Positions 1 to 8,811 of a stretch of 13,545 nt of DNA are shown one piece after another. Source of the DNA: PVC group bacterium (GTDB lineage: Bacteria > Verrucomicrobiota > Kiritimatiellia > UBA8416 > PXDI01). The position numbers were made by a program, and so were the translations under genes. Each line of letters begins with the position of its first letter. The stretch's first letter is position 1. A model generated the notes under the pieces. It was not told where the DNA came from, did no database searches, and saw only the letters and a list, made by a program, of their open reading frames with translations. Location: positions 1 through 13,545 of the forward strand of contig PXDI01000392.1 of assembly GCA_003565095.1 (NCBI GenBank), given 5' to 3'.

Positions 1-303
1 ACCCACGCTACTGTGCCATATGCGATTTCCTGTGTCTATCCCTTTTTTGAGAAAAAATTTCTTCGCGTTTCCTCGAAAACCACGGCCACTGGCGGGTTTC
101 CTCACTCATGCGTCAGGGCTGTCAAGCTTAATGTAGTTGCTTTTTGCTTGTCTCCGAGCAGGCGTATGTTATATGGATGTTATTTTCGATGAGCGAAGTT
201 CTTGCACGATTTCGGCGGTGGCAAAGGATTGACGTCATCAAAGTGTGGTTCAGGGGTTTGTTTGGAGGGGCGCAACCATTTGCGTCCGCGGAAAGAAATA
301 ATA
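1..303. other. Gene-free left flank and sulfatase leader
   Basis: I see no convincing gene here. Open frames starting at 144 and 202 are short and run into the sulfatase start region. Visible elements are an A/T-rich TTTTTT-GAG-AAAAAA stretch (43-57), an 8-bp direct repeat GTTTCCTC (67-74 and 96-103), an 8-bp palindrome TGACGTCA (230-237), and a small hairpin CGCAA-CCAT-TTGCG (271-284) about 20 nt before the sulfatase start. A weak promoter-like pair, TTGCTT (144-149) and TGTTAT (167-172) with a 17-nt spacer, could serve the sulfatase, but the match is poor and I do not call it a promoter. Confidence 0.5.
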
Positions 304-1809
304 ATGGACAGGAAGAACATTTTATTTATTACCAGCGACCAGCAGCACTGGTTTACGCTGGGTTATTTGAACCCTGAAGTGCATACGCCGAATCTTGACC
401 GGCTGGTCGAACGCGGTATGACTTTTCACCGCGCGTATACCGTAAACCCGACCTGTACTCCCGCACGCGCAAGCTGGATAACCGGTTTGTACCCCAGTCA
501 GCACGGCGCATACTCACTGGGTACCAAGCTGATGGAGGATGTTCCGGTGGTCGGGGATGTCTTTAATGATGCCGGCTACCGCACCGCGCTGATCGGTAAA
601 GCACATTTCCAGCCGTTGGCAGCAACGGAAGAATATTCATCGCTGGAATCATATCCGCTTCTGCATGATCTCGATTTCTGGCGCAAATTCAATGGCCCGT
701 TCTATGGTTTTGAGCATGTGGAACTGGCTCGTAACCATACCGATGAAGCACATGCCGGACAGCATTACGCATTGTGGATGGAGGCGAAGGGGCATCCCGA
801 ATGGCGTAAATATTTTCAGCCGGAACATCCGCGGGTGAAGAATGGTGAAAGCTGGGATATTCCGGAGGAAATCCACTATAATACCTGGATCGCGGAACGC
901 ACGAACGCGCTGATGGAGCAATATGCTGCTGATCATCAGAATTTCTTTTTGTGGGCGAGCTTCTTTGATCCGCATCCGCAGTATATGGTGCCGGAACCCT
1001 ATGCTTCAATGTACGATCCGGCCAAAGTGACCGTGCCGGAGTTTCGCGAAGGGGAGTTTGATGACAAGCCGCCGTACTTTAATCTGTCGCAGGAGAAGAA
1101 TCCGGATTTCAGTTTTCTGCAGGAACCCGGCGGCAGTCATGTGCATGGCGGCGGTTCGCATCTGTGCAGCCGCGAGCATAAGGCACGCAATATCGCCATG
1201 ATGTATGGAATGATGACAATGCTGGACAAATATGTCGGCGTCATTCTTGATAAGCTGGATGAGCTTGGGCTGGCTGAGAGCACCCTGATATGCTTTACCA
1301 GTGATCACGGTGATTTCTGGGGGCAGCATGGGCTGGTGCAAAAAGCCATTCACCATTACGAAGATTTGCTGCGGGTGCCGTTGATTGTCAGCATGCCCGG
1401 CACGATCGCGGCCGGACGGCAGTCGAATTCGCTGCAATCGACCGTTGATCTGCCGCAGACTTTTCTGAGCATTGCCGGACTGCCGGTGCCGCGTTATATG
1501 ACCGGGGTTGATCAGAAAGCGGTCTGGACGGGAGATACGGAAACTATTCGCGACCATGTGATTGTCGAGAACCAGCATCAGCCGACGAAGATGAACCTGC
1601 GCACACTGATTACCGAGCGCTATAAAATCACAGTCCATTATAATCAGCAATATGGGGAGCTGTATGACTTGCAGGAAGATCCAGGGGAATATGTAAATCT
1701 GTGGGATCATCCTGATAAGCAGGCACTCAAGACCGAATTACTGCTCAAGTTCATGTATGGTGAGATGGCTAAAGCCCCGCTGCCGATGCCGCGCATTTAC
1801 GGTGCGTAG
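304..1809 (+). CDS. Formylglycine-dependent sulfatase, type I family, predicted cytoplasmic
   Basis: This protein should hydrolyse sulfate esters, probably on a sugar or oligosaccharide; the exact substrate cannot be read from the sequence. It is 501 aa from the chosen ATG. The sulfatase signature CTPARASWITG carries the cysteine (Cys51) that is converted to formylglycine in this family. Metal- and sulfate-site residues are visible: Asp12-Gln13 near the N-terminus, Lys99 and His101 (GKAH), His224 (DPHP), Asp334-His335 (SDHGD) and Lys347. The start at 304 is preferred over an in-frame ATG at 202 because the conserved beta-strand (NILFITSDQ) begins at once and GGAAAG lies 8 nt upstream. No signal peptide is seen with either start. 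Cys-type sulfatases need a maturation enzyme, and none is encoded here. The next gene starts 52 bp downstream on the same strand, so co-transcription is possible. The family call is firm; substrate is unknown. Confidence 0.95.
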   Translation: MDRKNILFITSDQQHWFTLGYLNPEVHTPNLDRLVERGMTFHRAYTVNPTCTPARASWITGLYPSQHGAYSLGTKLMEDVPVVGDVFNDAGYRTALIGKAHFQPLAATEEYSSLESYPLLHDLDFWRKFNGPFYGFEHVELARNHTDEAHAGQHYALWMEAKGHPEWRKYFQPEHPRVKNGESWDIPEEIHYNTWIAERTNALMEQYAADHQNFFLWASFFDPHPQYMVPEPYASMYDPAKVTVPEFREGEFDDKPPYFNLSQEKNPDFSFLQEPGGSHVHGGGSHLCSREHKARNIAMMYGMMTMLDKYVGVILDKLDELGLAESTLICFTSDHGDFWGQHGLVQKAIHHYEDLLRVPLIVSMPGTIAAGRQSNSLQSTVDLPQTFLSIAGLPVPRYMTGVDQKAVWTGDTETIRDHVIVENQHQPTKMNLRTLITERYKITVHYNQQYGELYDLQEDPGEYVNLWDHPDKQALKTELLLKFMYGEMAKAPLPMPRIYGA

Positions 1810-1861
1810 AATTTTTTTGGCGGCCGGTTGTGGTAGGTGCGGCGGACAGAAAGGTTTTGCC

Positions 1862-3907
1862 GTGAAAAAACGGTTTAAAAGGTGTTGGCCGGTCGGACTG
1901 CTGCTGGCGGCGGCATTGGAGTTCGTGCCCGGCCGATGTACAATCAAACCGGTTGCTTTTGAATATCCGCTCACATCCACCGCGGGACACACGCTTCACG
2001 CATTTGAATCAGTCAATTTTTTCCTCTCAGCCGGGTTTCATAAGCCCGGCATGCAGCGGCTCAGCCGTAACGTAGAGCTTGCTGTTCCGGCCGGTACGCA
2101 AATGCATGCCGCGGGAACTTTGATCTCCGGCATTCGCGGCACGAATGTTGTTGCAACAGTCAGTGCCCTGAAAATCAGCACCTCGCAGCCGGCGGCATTC
2201 TATTACCGCGGCATCCGTTTGGCGGATGTGTTTAAAGTGCAAACCGCCAATGTCAGTGAAGCGCCGGCGTTGCGTGCCGCAGTAAGGTTCCGGCTGTTAA
2301 GTGCGCTGGTCTCGTTGCCGCGCTACCGCAGGCCGCGTGATGTTGAGCGCAATTTCAGCTTGCCTGAACAACTGGACGCCTCGGTCTGGGCTGCAATCAA
2401 AGACGGACATGAAATTGAGCTGAACGATGGCGGCGCTCTGCAGTTACGCGGAATAAGAAACGCCGGACTGTCCCTGCGGTTGACCGGCGGTAACAGCGCG
2501 GAAGACGGGTATTTGCTGGTATTGTCTCCCGGCAGTTCGCTGCAGGTTGAAGCGTTGCAGGTCTCGGGCACAAATCCGGCATTCATGGTGGAAGCCGGCA
2601 AATTGAAACTGACCCCTTCCGGCGGCATTGCCTTGACCGATGATTTTCGCATGCAAGCCCGCAATTTTTCGATAAGCGTGGATGGCGTCTTGAAGGGGCT
2701 GCTTGCGGAAATCGGTGGAAGTCTCTTGACCGTGCAGGAAATCAATCTGGGGGCGGCGGTGCTGACTGCCGGACCGCTTGCGTCTGGAGAGGGCTGGTAT
2801 CTGCGCACAGCCGAGGAGTTGCGTGCCGGTAACATTGACTGGCGCACAACCGGTGACGACGGGCTGAAAGCCTCCTTCAGCAAAGCGGTTGCAGCCCTGC
2901 GGCGTTTCAATCTTACCGTCGATCCGCACCAAGGGGTCAGCGGCAATGATATCAGCGGATATTTGAATTGTGCGCAGATGGACTTATCTCCCGACGAAAA
3001 CCAGTCTTTCCGCCTTGGTCACGGGTTGACTGTCGATTTTGCGGCGCAGCGGATTGGGCTGGGCACAAATCTCTTCAGTATCACCAACGGGGAAATCCGC
3101 GCGGAGGCCAATGTGCTTGACGGTGAACTGGCGGATGTGTTGTTCCGCACCGGGGGACTCACTCTGCAAGTCGATATTGAGTCGGAGAGTCTGGAGCGTT
3201 TTACATTTGACGGCAGTCTGCGTTCAAGAGAACGGACGGTTCTTGAAATGAAAGACACGGACAGCGCAGCGGATTTGTCGGTTCTGGCGTCGGCACGCAC
3301 GCTGAACTTCTCAGGTGATCAGGATTGTTTGCGGGTCGGGTTGCCGTGGTCGCGAACCCGTATGGATATCAAGCAGCTTGAGCAATTGGTAAAAGACGCA
3401 TTCAATGCCGGTCGGGCGGGGATCAGGGATGAGAGCCGCCGCTATGGCCGCTTTCTGCTGGATGTCCGTCGTATTCGCCGGATAACATTCAAGGAGAATG
3501 CGGCGGAAGTCAGGGCTGACGGCCGGGTCTCGCTGCTCGGTCCGCGCATACTCGGCTGGCGCACGCGCATACGTGTCTCCTTCACGGCCGACATGCTGGC
3601 GGAATTTGAGGTGCCGGCCGGGATCTTGACCGGTGATTCGGAAATCGGGGTGAAGCTTTCACTGGAACGAATCAACTTTAAGAATTTTCCGAACGAATTT
3701 GACCAGTACATTCCGGACATTATTGAAGTGTTCCAGCGCGGGGCGCTGGTGGATACATCCACGGGAATCGGCACCGTTACCGATGAACTGCCGTTCGGGC
3801 TGATTGTAAACCGAGCCCGGCTTTATCCTTCCGGCCGTGAGATCATGCTGGATCTGGCCGTCACTCTGGAACTGGGGCAATGCGCCGCCGCCGCAGAAAG
3901 TTTGTGA
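1862..3907 (+). CDS. Predicted exported protein of unknown function, beta-strand rich
   Basis: I do not recognise this gene. It encodes 681 aa from a GTG at 1862, chosen because AAAGG lies 7 nt upstream and because it yields a classic Sec signal (VKKRFKR, then a hydrophobic stretch around residues 10-20). An in-frame ATG at 1757 would overlap the sulfatase and bury that signal. The mature part is dominated by alternating hydrophobic/polar stretches typical of beta-strands, with repeated gain-of-strand patterns such as Phe-x-Ile-x-Val and Leu-x-Val-x-Ile, and no catalytic motif I can name. A periplasmic or envelope scaffold, perhaps AsmA/TamB-like, is a guess from composition alone. Cys26 does not sit in a proper lipobox (PGRC), so a lipoprotein is unlikely. 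It follows the sulfatase by 52 bp and may share its transcript; it converges on prfC with a 10-bp gap. Confidence 0.8.
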   Translation: MKKRFKRCWPVGLLLAAALEFVPGRCTIKPVAFEYPLTSTAGHTLHAFESVNFFLSAGFHKPGMQRLSRNVELAVPAGTQMHAAGTLISGIRGTNVVATVSALKISTSQPAAFYYRGIRLADVFKVQTANVSEAPALRAAVRFRLLSALVSLPRYRRPRDVERNFSLPEQLDASVWAAIKDGHEIELNDGGALQLRGIRNAGLSLRLTGGNSAEDGYLLVLSPGSSLQVEALQVSGTNPAFMVEAGKLKLTPSGGIALTDDFRMQARNFSISVDGVLKGLLAEIGGSLLTVQEINLGAAVLTAGPLASGEGWYLRTAEELRAGNIDWRTTGDDGLKASFSKAVAALRRFNLTVDPHQGVSGNDISGYLNCAQMDLSPDENQSFRLGHGLTVDFAAQRIGLGTNLFSITNGEIRAEANVLDGELADVLFRTGGLTLQVDIESESLERFTFDGSLRSRERTVLEMKDTDSAADLSVLASARTLNFSGDQDCLRVGLPWSRTRMDIKQLEQLVKDAFNAGRAGIRDESRRYGRFLLDVRRIRRITFKENAAEVRADGRVSLLGPRILGWRTRIRVSFTADMLAEFEVPAGILTGDSEIGVKLSLERINFKNFPNEFDQYIPDIIEVFQRGALVDTSTGIGTVTDELPFGLIVNRARLYPSGREIMLDLAVTLELGQCAAAAESL

Positions 3908-3917
3908 GAGATGCGGG

Positions 3918-5519
3918 CTAAACCGACAGAACATTGGCCGGCCTGTCATTAAAAAGGCGGCAGGCCGGATTAGCATGATGTTTCTCTTCAAAATACCGCA
4001 GACTCCATTCACTGTCGAACAGGAGCACGTTTGCGCCAAGATCATCCCTGACTGCCCGTGCTCCGGATGGCAGCAACAATGAGTCTATCTCCGCATCCGG
4101 CCCGATCCAGCGGGTGATCGTCCAAGGCGCACTTTCAATCCGCGACGCCGCCCCGTATTCGCTTTCCAGGCGATATTTGACTATTTCAAACTGAAGCGGT
4201 CCCACCGCGCCGAGCAACGTTACCTTACGCACCGTATCAGGCAGCTCAAAACGCTGGATGACCCCCTCCTGCATAAGTTGATCGAGCCCTTTTTGGAAGC
4301 GCTTAAACGCGGAGGGGGTCGGATTCTCAATCGTTGCAAAACATTCCGGCGCGAAACGCGGAATCTCGTCGTAAACAATGTCCGGATCCTCGGTCAGTGT
4401 GTCGCCGATGGCAAAAGTGTCCTTGCCGACAATGCCGACCACATCCCCGGGATAGGCCACATCAACCGTTTCGCGCTCCCGTCCGAACAGCCGGGTCGCC
4501 CCGGCCAGTCGTATGGTTTTTCCTGTCCGGACGTGGAGCACGCGCATGTCGCGTTCGAACCGGCCCGAAACAACACGCACAAATGCAACGCGGTCGCGGT
4601 GCAGCGGATCCATATTGGCCTGTATCTTGAACACGAAGCCGGAAAAGGCCGGATGCTCGGGAGTGATGATATTCTGTGCCCGCGATTTCCGGGGCGAGGG
4701 CGGGGCGGAGTGGTTAAGAAATCCGTCGAGCAGCAACTGTACACCGAAATTGTTCATGGCGCTGCCGAAATACACCGGCGTAACGTTACCGGCGAGGACG
4801 GCCGCGGGGCTGAAATCAGCCCCGGCGCCATCGAGCATTTCAACCTCATCAGACACCGTGCGATAGATCTCTTCACTAAGGCGGTCCCGGATGACCGGGT
4901 CAGACAGACCGGCCGTGGCGACCGGCGCACGGTATTTGCCGCCGGGCGTCCGCTCGTAAAGGTGCGCCAGACGACTGTGCCGGTCCCAGACTCCTTTAAA
5001 CTCTTTTCCGGCACCCAGCGGCCAGTTAACCGGATACGCGCCGATGCCCAGCACCCGCTCAAGTTCGTCCAGCAGCTCCAGCGGATCGCGCGCCGGCCTG
5101 TCCATCTTGTTCATGAACGTAAAAATGGGTACGCCGCGCCGGCGGCATACTTCAAAAAGCTTCAGGGTCTGGCTTTCAATGCCTTTGCCTGCATCTATTA
5201 CCATCACAGCTGCATCCACCGCCGTCAGAACCCGGTACGTGTCTTCGGAAAAATCCTTGTGCCCGGGCGTGTCCAGCAGATTGATATGAAATCCCCGGTA
5301 TTGGAATTGCAGGACTGTCGAGCTGATGGAGATACCGCGCTGCTTCTCCAGTTCCATCCAGTCAGAGGTTGTCGCCCGCTGATGCTTGCGGCCGGTGACC
5401 GAACCGGCCAGATTTACTGCTCCGCCGTAAAGCAGAAATTTTTCTGTAAGAGTTGTCTTGCCGGCGTCCGGATGCGACACAATCGCAAACGTCCGGCGGA
5501 GCGCTATTTCGTTATTCAT
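3918..5519 (-). CDS. prfC: Peptide chain release factor 3 (RF3), translational GTPase
   Basis: RF3 is a ribosome-associated GTPase that promotes recycling of release factors RF1/RF2 after translation termination. The protein is 533 aa, close to the 529 aa of the E. coli protein. The G1 loop HPDAGKTT is at residues 16-23, G3 DTPGH at 83-87 and G4 NKMDR at 137-141, followed by the domain II/III regions expected of RF3 (for example VDVAYPGDVVGIVG). The start at 5519 is chosen over an upstream in-frame ATG at 5576 because MNNEIALRRTFAIVSHPD matches the family N-terminus and AAGGA lies a few bases upstream. It lies 76 bp downstream of the GH106-like gene on the same strand and may be partly read from that transcript, although a housekeeping gene is likely to have its own promoter. 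Its 3' end is convergent with the unknown exported protein. Confidence 0.96.
   Translation of the reverse strand: MNNEIALRRTFAIVSHPDAGKTTLTEKFLLYGGAVNLAGSVTGRKHQRATTSDWMELEKQRGISISSTVLQFQYRGFHINLLDTPGHKDFSEDTYRVLTAVDAAVMVIDAGKGIESQTLKLFEVCRRRGVPIFTFMNKMDRPARDPLELLDELERVLGIGAYPVNWPLGAGKEFKGVWDRHSRLAHLYERTPGGKYRAPVATAGLSDPVIRDRLSEEIYRTVSDEVEMLDGAGADFSPAAVLAGNVTPVYFGSAMNNFGVQLLLDGFLNHSAPPSPRKSRAQNIITPEHPAFSGFVFKIQANMDPLHRDRVAFVRVVSGRFERDMRVLHVRTGKTIRLAGATRLFGRERETVDVAYPGDVVGIVGKDTFAIGDTLTEDPDIVYDEIPRFAPECFATIENPTPSAFKRFQKGLDQLMQEGVIQRFELPDTVRKVTLLGAVGPLQFEIVKYRLESEYGAASRIESAPWTITRWIGPDAEIDSLLLPSGARAVRDDLGANVLLFDSEWSLRYFEEKHHANPACRLFNDRPANVLSV
3938..3968. repeat. 8-bp inverted repeat at the convergent 3' ends
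   Basis: CCGGCCTG (3938-3945) and CAGGCCGG (3961-3968) form a perfect 8-bp stem with a 15-nt loop. It lies inside the last codons of prfC, 30 bp past the stop of the oppositely oriented unknown gene. No T-run follows on either strand, so it is at most a transcript-end-stabilising or Rho-type structure, not a clear intrinsic terminator. Confidence 0.35.
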
Positions 5520-5595
5520 TGGTAATTCCTTAAAAGTCGAGCTTGTCGCGTGTCTCCGTGCGACGTGTGTGTGCAAGTCCCGGGGAGTGGTAAAG

Positions 5596-8500
5596 CTAGC
5601 CTATTTCCGGTGGCCGTAGCAAGCCGCAAGGTACAAGCCGGTAGTTTTCCGACCAGGCATCACCGGTACTGATGAATTCGCCCGGTCCGGTCCAGATGGG
5701 CCATTTCTCGCGGTTATGCAGCGGTCCGTGTGAATTGCGGCGGTGTCCCAATACTTCAACAGTGATCCGCTGTGATTGCTGCTTGATAAACCCTGACAGG
5801 TCGGTCGCGTATGGCGGCCAGGCCGGAATCCCGGCAGTTCGGCCGTCAACACGTATGCGCAGACCGGTTCCTGCAAACTGCGGCACGCGCAGTATGCCGT
5901 GTCCGCGTGCCGCTTTTTTGGGCACAGCAAAATGATATGCAACATGTCCGGCATAGAACGGTAAGCCCTGCTTTGTCCAGTCGCCGTACTTGAGTGTCTC
6001 CGGCATATTGCCGAGGCTCCATTGCCGGCCGGCACCATACACACCAAAACTGCCCAGCAGGTAAATCATTTCAAACCCGGGATGGGTGTGATCGTAGCGG
6101 CAGACAAGCCGCAGACGATTGCAACCGCTTTTCAACGCTGCCGGATTCAGTGCAATCCGGCGCAATGAACGGTCAACCCACCAGCCGTCGTCGGCGGCAG
6201 TGGAGACCGTTTCATCATTCAAATAAATCTCATACAGCTCCGGTCGCTCAACCGCCAGCCAGAGTCCGCCGGAGGGCATGTGCTTAACGTCAAAGCTGTA
6301 ACGCAGCTCAACTTGCGCGGAAACCTTCTTCGCCGGTGGTTGCGCCGCCCACGGCTGACACATCTGACCGCCGCGTAGCCGCAGTCCAAGTTTCTCGCGC
6401 ACGGCGCGGTCAATCCGCAGTATTTCCTGCTCCGGTTCCGGCGTGGTTCCGCTAAAACTGCAGGACGCCTTGTCCAGCACAAGCACATTCGGTTCACTCA
6501 GGCTGACCGGAATGCTGTTCCCGTGACCGAGGGTGCTGGTTCTGCCGCTGAGCAATTTTGCGGCAGGTTGCGCCCGGAGGGTTTTCTTTTTCTTCGGCAC
6601 AACAAAAATCCGGCTGCCAAGCTGCTCAAGCGACGTATGAATTGCCCAGCCGGTGTTATCCGGCGTTGACTCAGTTTGCAGAAGATTCCCGGTCTGCGGG
6701 TCAACCTCGACCGGCCGTCCTTTGCAGCCGTCGAATCCGCGGATGGCAACATCACTGAAGGTGGCGGTGCGCTCGCGCACATAGCCGTCGGCATGCACCT
6801 GTGCGGGGTCGGGCTGCTTTTTGAAACCGGTATTACAGACGAATAAGTAGCAGTTGTCGCGGTCTTCGCGCAGTAGATACAATGCCTGGGGGATTTCACG
6901 CTGATCGGGGCCGGAAATGGAAATACGCCGGGCACATTCGACCGCGTTTGTTATGGCCGGTTTGCTGATGCGCACCTGTTTGCACTGCGCCGCCAGTGCG
7001 GCCGCGGCCGGAGATGGTGCTGCGTCTACCAGCCGCGGCGGCTCACCGGCAAACACCAGCGTGCCGCCGCGCTCAACAAAGCGCTGCAGAAGTTTCAACG
7101 TTGTTGCGCGGATGGTGGTCATCGGCGGCACAAGCACCGCCTTGTAGACCGCTTTGCCGACACGCAGTGTGCCGTCGGCTTTTGCCGCACCATGCCGGGC
7201 CATGATATCTTCATCACCAAAATCAAAATCGATATGCGCGGTCAGCAGAAATTCGCGAATGGACGTAAAGTCCTTGTGAAGCGCATTCAGATGCGGGGCG
7301 GAAGATCCCGCGCCGTTCCATTTCAGCCAGATGCTTTCGACGGGATGCAGTACCAGCAGGTCACGCACCTCTGTGCCGCGGGTCATTACCGCGTGAACGC
7401 GTGCAAAATAATCTTCAACGGTCTTGTATGTGTCCCACCACGGCGACTGGTATGAAATGGCGGCGGGATAATCACGCTTGGCCTGACCTTCCATTGTGTA
7501 CCATGCCAGATGCTGCGCGCGCAGATTTATGCCCAGCGCCACCTGCCAGTCGCCGAGCGCCTTGTGGCCTGCAAGGGGGAAGTCCCATCCGGTGCAGCCG
7601 TAAGTCTCGCTCAGGCGCCATTTTCTGCCGAACTGCCGCGCCACGGAACTTGCCTGCTTGGCGGTATCATATATGCGCCAGTGCTCGGTGAGCAGATCAA
7701 TCCCCGGGGCCTGCATGTGCTCATAAAAACGCATTGCGGAACCCACCATGTTGACCTGGGATGCCAGCGTGTCCTCCGCCAGAACATGGCCGGTAAACAG
7801 CAGCTTGTTTTTGCCGCACCACTCGCCGCATAGCCGCGCGAATGCGTCACAGAACATGAAAGTCACGCAGTCGTGGTAATGATAGCGCGCGCGGCGGGAT
7901 TGGAGACCTTCAAGGTCAAAGAAGATTTCCGGCAGATGCGGAATAATGTCGTAGCCATAACGCTGTTTGAAAACTTTTGGCAGTGAGGCGGTCCATGGGA
8001 AAAGATAGCCCTGTTCTCCGGTCCATGGATGATGTCCGCCCTTGGCGGCATGGCATGGTTCGTCGGTGAAAACGCCCGGCACTGATTTGCCAAACTCATC
8101 GCCATAGCGTTGGCGATAGGCTTCGTGAGTAACTTCGATAAAGTGTTCGACGGCCTGCGGGTTAAGGGTATCGAGATATGTCTGGTTGTTAAACCATGAG
8201 CTTTCTCCCGCCAGGCGCGAGCCGAAAACAAGGCAGGTTTCGCCTTTATTGAGCCTTGCACCGCGGTCATTCAGTTTAATGCGGCGTACGCCGGAAAGTT
8301 TCCATCCGTCTACCTTGCCGGCAAACAGCGCCAGAATGTTCTGATGTTTGCGTGCTTTAGCAATGGATTTTTCCATCACCAGATAAAGATGCTGCTGGCG
8401 CCAGCGGTGGTCTTTGGTAACCAGTCCGCCCGCCGCGCCGGAAGGCCAGCGGTCTTCGTCATAAATCCAGGCTTTAATGCCGCATTGCTGTGCTTCATCA

Positions 8501-8718
8501 ATGCAGGCGTCAACGCATTCAAACCACTTATCGCCCAGGTAGGGTGTGGCCAGTCCGACGCGCGAATGCATGAAGAATCCGCCGAGCCCGGCGGCGCTGA
8601 ATGACCGGATCTGCCGCCGCAGTTCATCCGGCTGCAAATCACCGTTCCACGCCCAGAAGGGCACTCCGCGATATTCCGGTCCGGGATTAGAAAGCTCTTT
8701 CAATAACTGCCGGTTCAT
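5596..8718 (-). CDS. GH106-like glycoside hydrolase (alpha-L-rhamnosidase family)
   Basis: This is a large sugar-releasing enzyme related to family GH106, whose characterised members remove alpha-L-rhamnose. It is 1040 aa, the usual size for the family. The N-terminal signature is clear: NPGPEYRGVPFWAWNG (residues 11-26), GGFFMHSRVGL (46-56) and YDEDRWPSG (86-94) belong to the (beta/alpha)8 catalytic barrel. The motif FTDEP (Asp219-Glu220) is a likely acidic active-site segment. The C-terminal third (from about residue 800) looks like beta-sandwich sugar-binding modules (for example GLWLAVERPELYEIYLND). The start has AAGGAT just upstream. There is no signal peptide, so the enzyme probably acts on imported oligosaccharides. 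The gene sits 90 bp after the sigma-54 activator and 76 bp before prfC on the same strand, but functional linkage to either is doubtful. Rhamnosidase specificity is inference from the family; the fold assignment is stronger. Confidence 0.87.
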   Translation of the reverse strand: MNRQLLKELSNPGPEYRGVPFWAWNGDLQPDELRRQIRSFSAAGLGGFFMHSRVGLATPYLGDKWFECVDACIDEAQQCGIKAWIYDEDRWPSGAAGGLVTKDHRWRQQHLYLVMEKSIAKARKHQNILALFAGKVDGWKLSGVRRIKLNDRGARLNKGETCLVFGSRLAGESSWFNNQTYLDTLNPQAVEHFIEVTHEAYRQRYGDEFGKSVPGVFTDEPCHAAKGGHHPWTGEQGYLFPWTASLPKVFKQRYGYDIIPHLPEIFFDLEGLQSRRARYHYHDCVTFMFCDAFARLCGEWCGKNKLLFTGHVLAEDTLASQVNMVGSAMRFYEHMQAPGIDLLTEHWRIYDTAKQASSVARQFGRKWRLSETYGCTGWDFPLAGHKALGDWQVALGINLRAQHLAWYTMEGQAKRDYPAAISYQSPWWDTYKTVEDYFARVHAVMTRGTEVRDLLVLHPVESIWLKWNGAGSSAPHLNALHKDFTSIREFLLTAHIDFDFGDEDIMARHGAAKADGTLRVGKAVYKAVLVPPMTTIRATTLKLLQRFVERGGTLVFAGEPPRLVDAAPSPAAAALAAQCKQVRISKPAITNAVECARRISISGPDQREIPQALYLLREDRDNCYLFVCNTGFKKQPDPAQVHADGYVRERTATFSDVAIRGFDGCKGRPVEVDPQTGNLLQTESTPDNTGWAIHTSLEQLGSRIFVVPKKKKTLRAQPAAKLLSGRTSTLGHGNSIPVSLSEPNVLVLDKASCSFSGTTPEPEQEILRIDRAVREKLGLRLRGGQMCQPWAAQPPAKKVSAQVELRYSFDVKHMPSGGLWLAVERPELYEIYLNDETVSTAADDGWWVDRSLRRIALNPAALKSGCNRLRLVCRYDHTHPGFEMIYLLGSFGVYGAGRQWSLGNMPETLKYGDWTKQGLPFYAGHVAYHFAVPKKAARGHGILRVPQFAGTGLRIRVDGRTAGIPAWPPYATDLSGFIKQQSQRITVEVLGHRRNSHGPLHNREKWPIWTGPGEFISTGDAWSENYRLVPCGLLRPPEIG

Positions 8719-8757
8719 AACAATCCTTTTGTTTGTTGCGTTTGATTATCAGTCGCC

Positions 8758-8811
8758 TGAAATTCACTACTCTCCACTCTCCAATTTCTGCTTTCTGCTT
8801 TCGGAATTTCA
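8758..8811. repeat. Two 7-bp tandem repeat tracts enclosed by an 8-bp inverted repeat
   Basis: The gap between the activator and the GH106-like gene contains ACTCTCC twice in tandem (8769-8782), then TTTCTGC in 2.5 copies (8785-8802). They are bracketed by the inverted repeat TGAAATTC (8758-8765) and GAATTTCA (8804-8811), the right arm of which overlaps the activator stop codon. On the transcribed (-) strand the tracts are purine rich. There is no T-run at the end, so it is not a standard terminator. Confidence 0.7.

Noticed and set aside
201..216. Possible sigma-54 promoter (TTGCACGATTTCGG) before the sulfatase
   Set aside because: It lacks the invariant GG at -24 and the GC at -12.
202..303. 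Upstream start for the sulfatase
   Set aside because: The extra 34 residues are not family-like and form no signal peptide; ATG 304 has a ribosome site and begins at the first conserved strand.
144..377. 77-aa open frame on the + strand at the left edge
   Set aside because: It overlaps the conserved start of the sulfatase in another frame, has no family resemblance and no good ribosome site.
1006..1710. 234-aa open frame on the - strand
   Set aside because: Antisense shadow of the sulfatase, whose catalytic motifs lie on the + strand.
2323..2946. 207-aa open frame on the - strand within the unknown exported gene
   Set aside because: Rich in Pro/Ser/Arg, as expected from reverse reading of GC-rich coding DNA. 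The + frame is much longer and has a signal peptide and a ribosome site.
4278..5525. 415-aa open frame on the + strand
   Set aside because: It lies antisense to prfC over nearly its whole length, and its translation has no recognisable domain; the RF3 motifs on the other strand settle the matter.
5520..5595. Terminator or promoter between the GH106-like gene and prfC
   Set aside because: No stem followed by a T-run and no convincing -35/-10 pair on the - strand.
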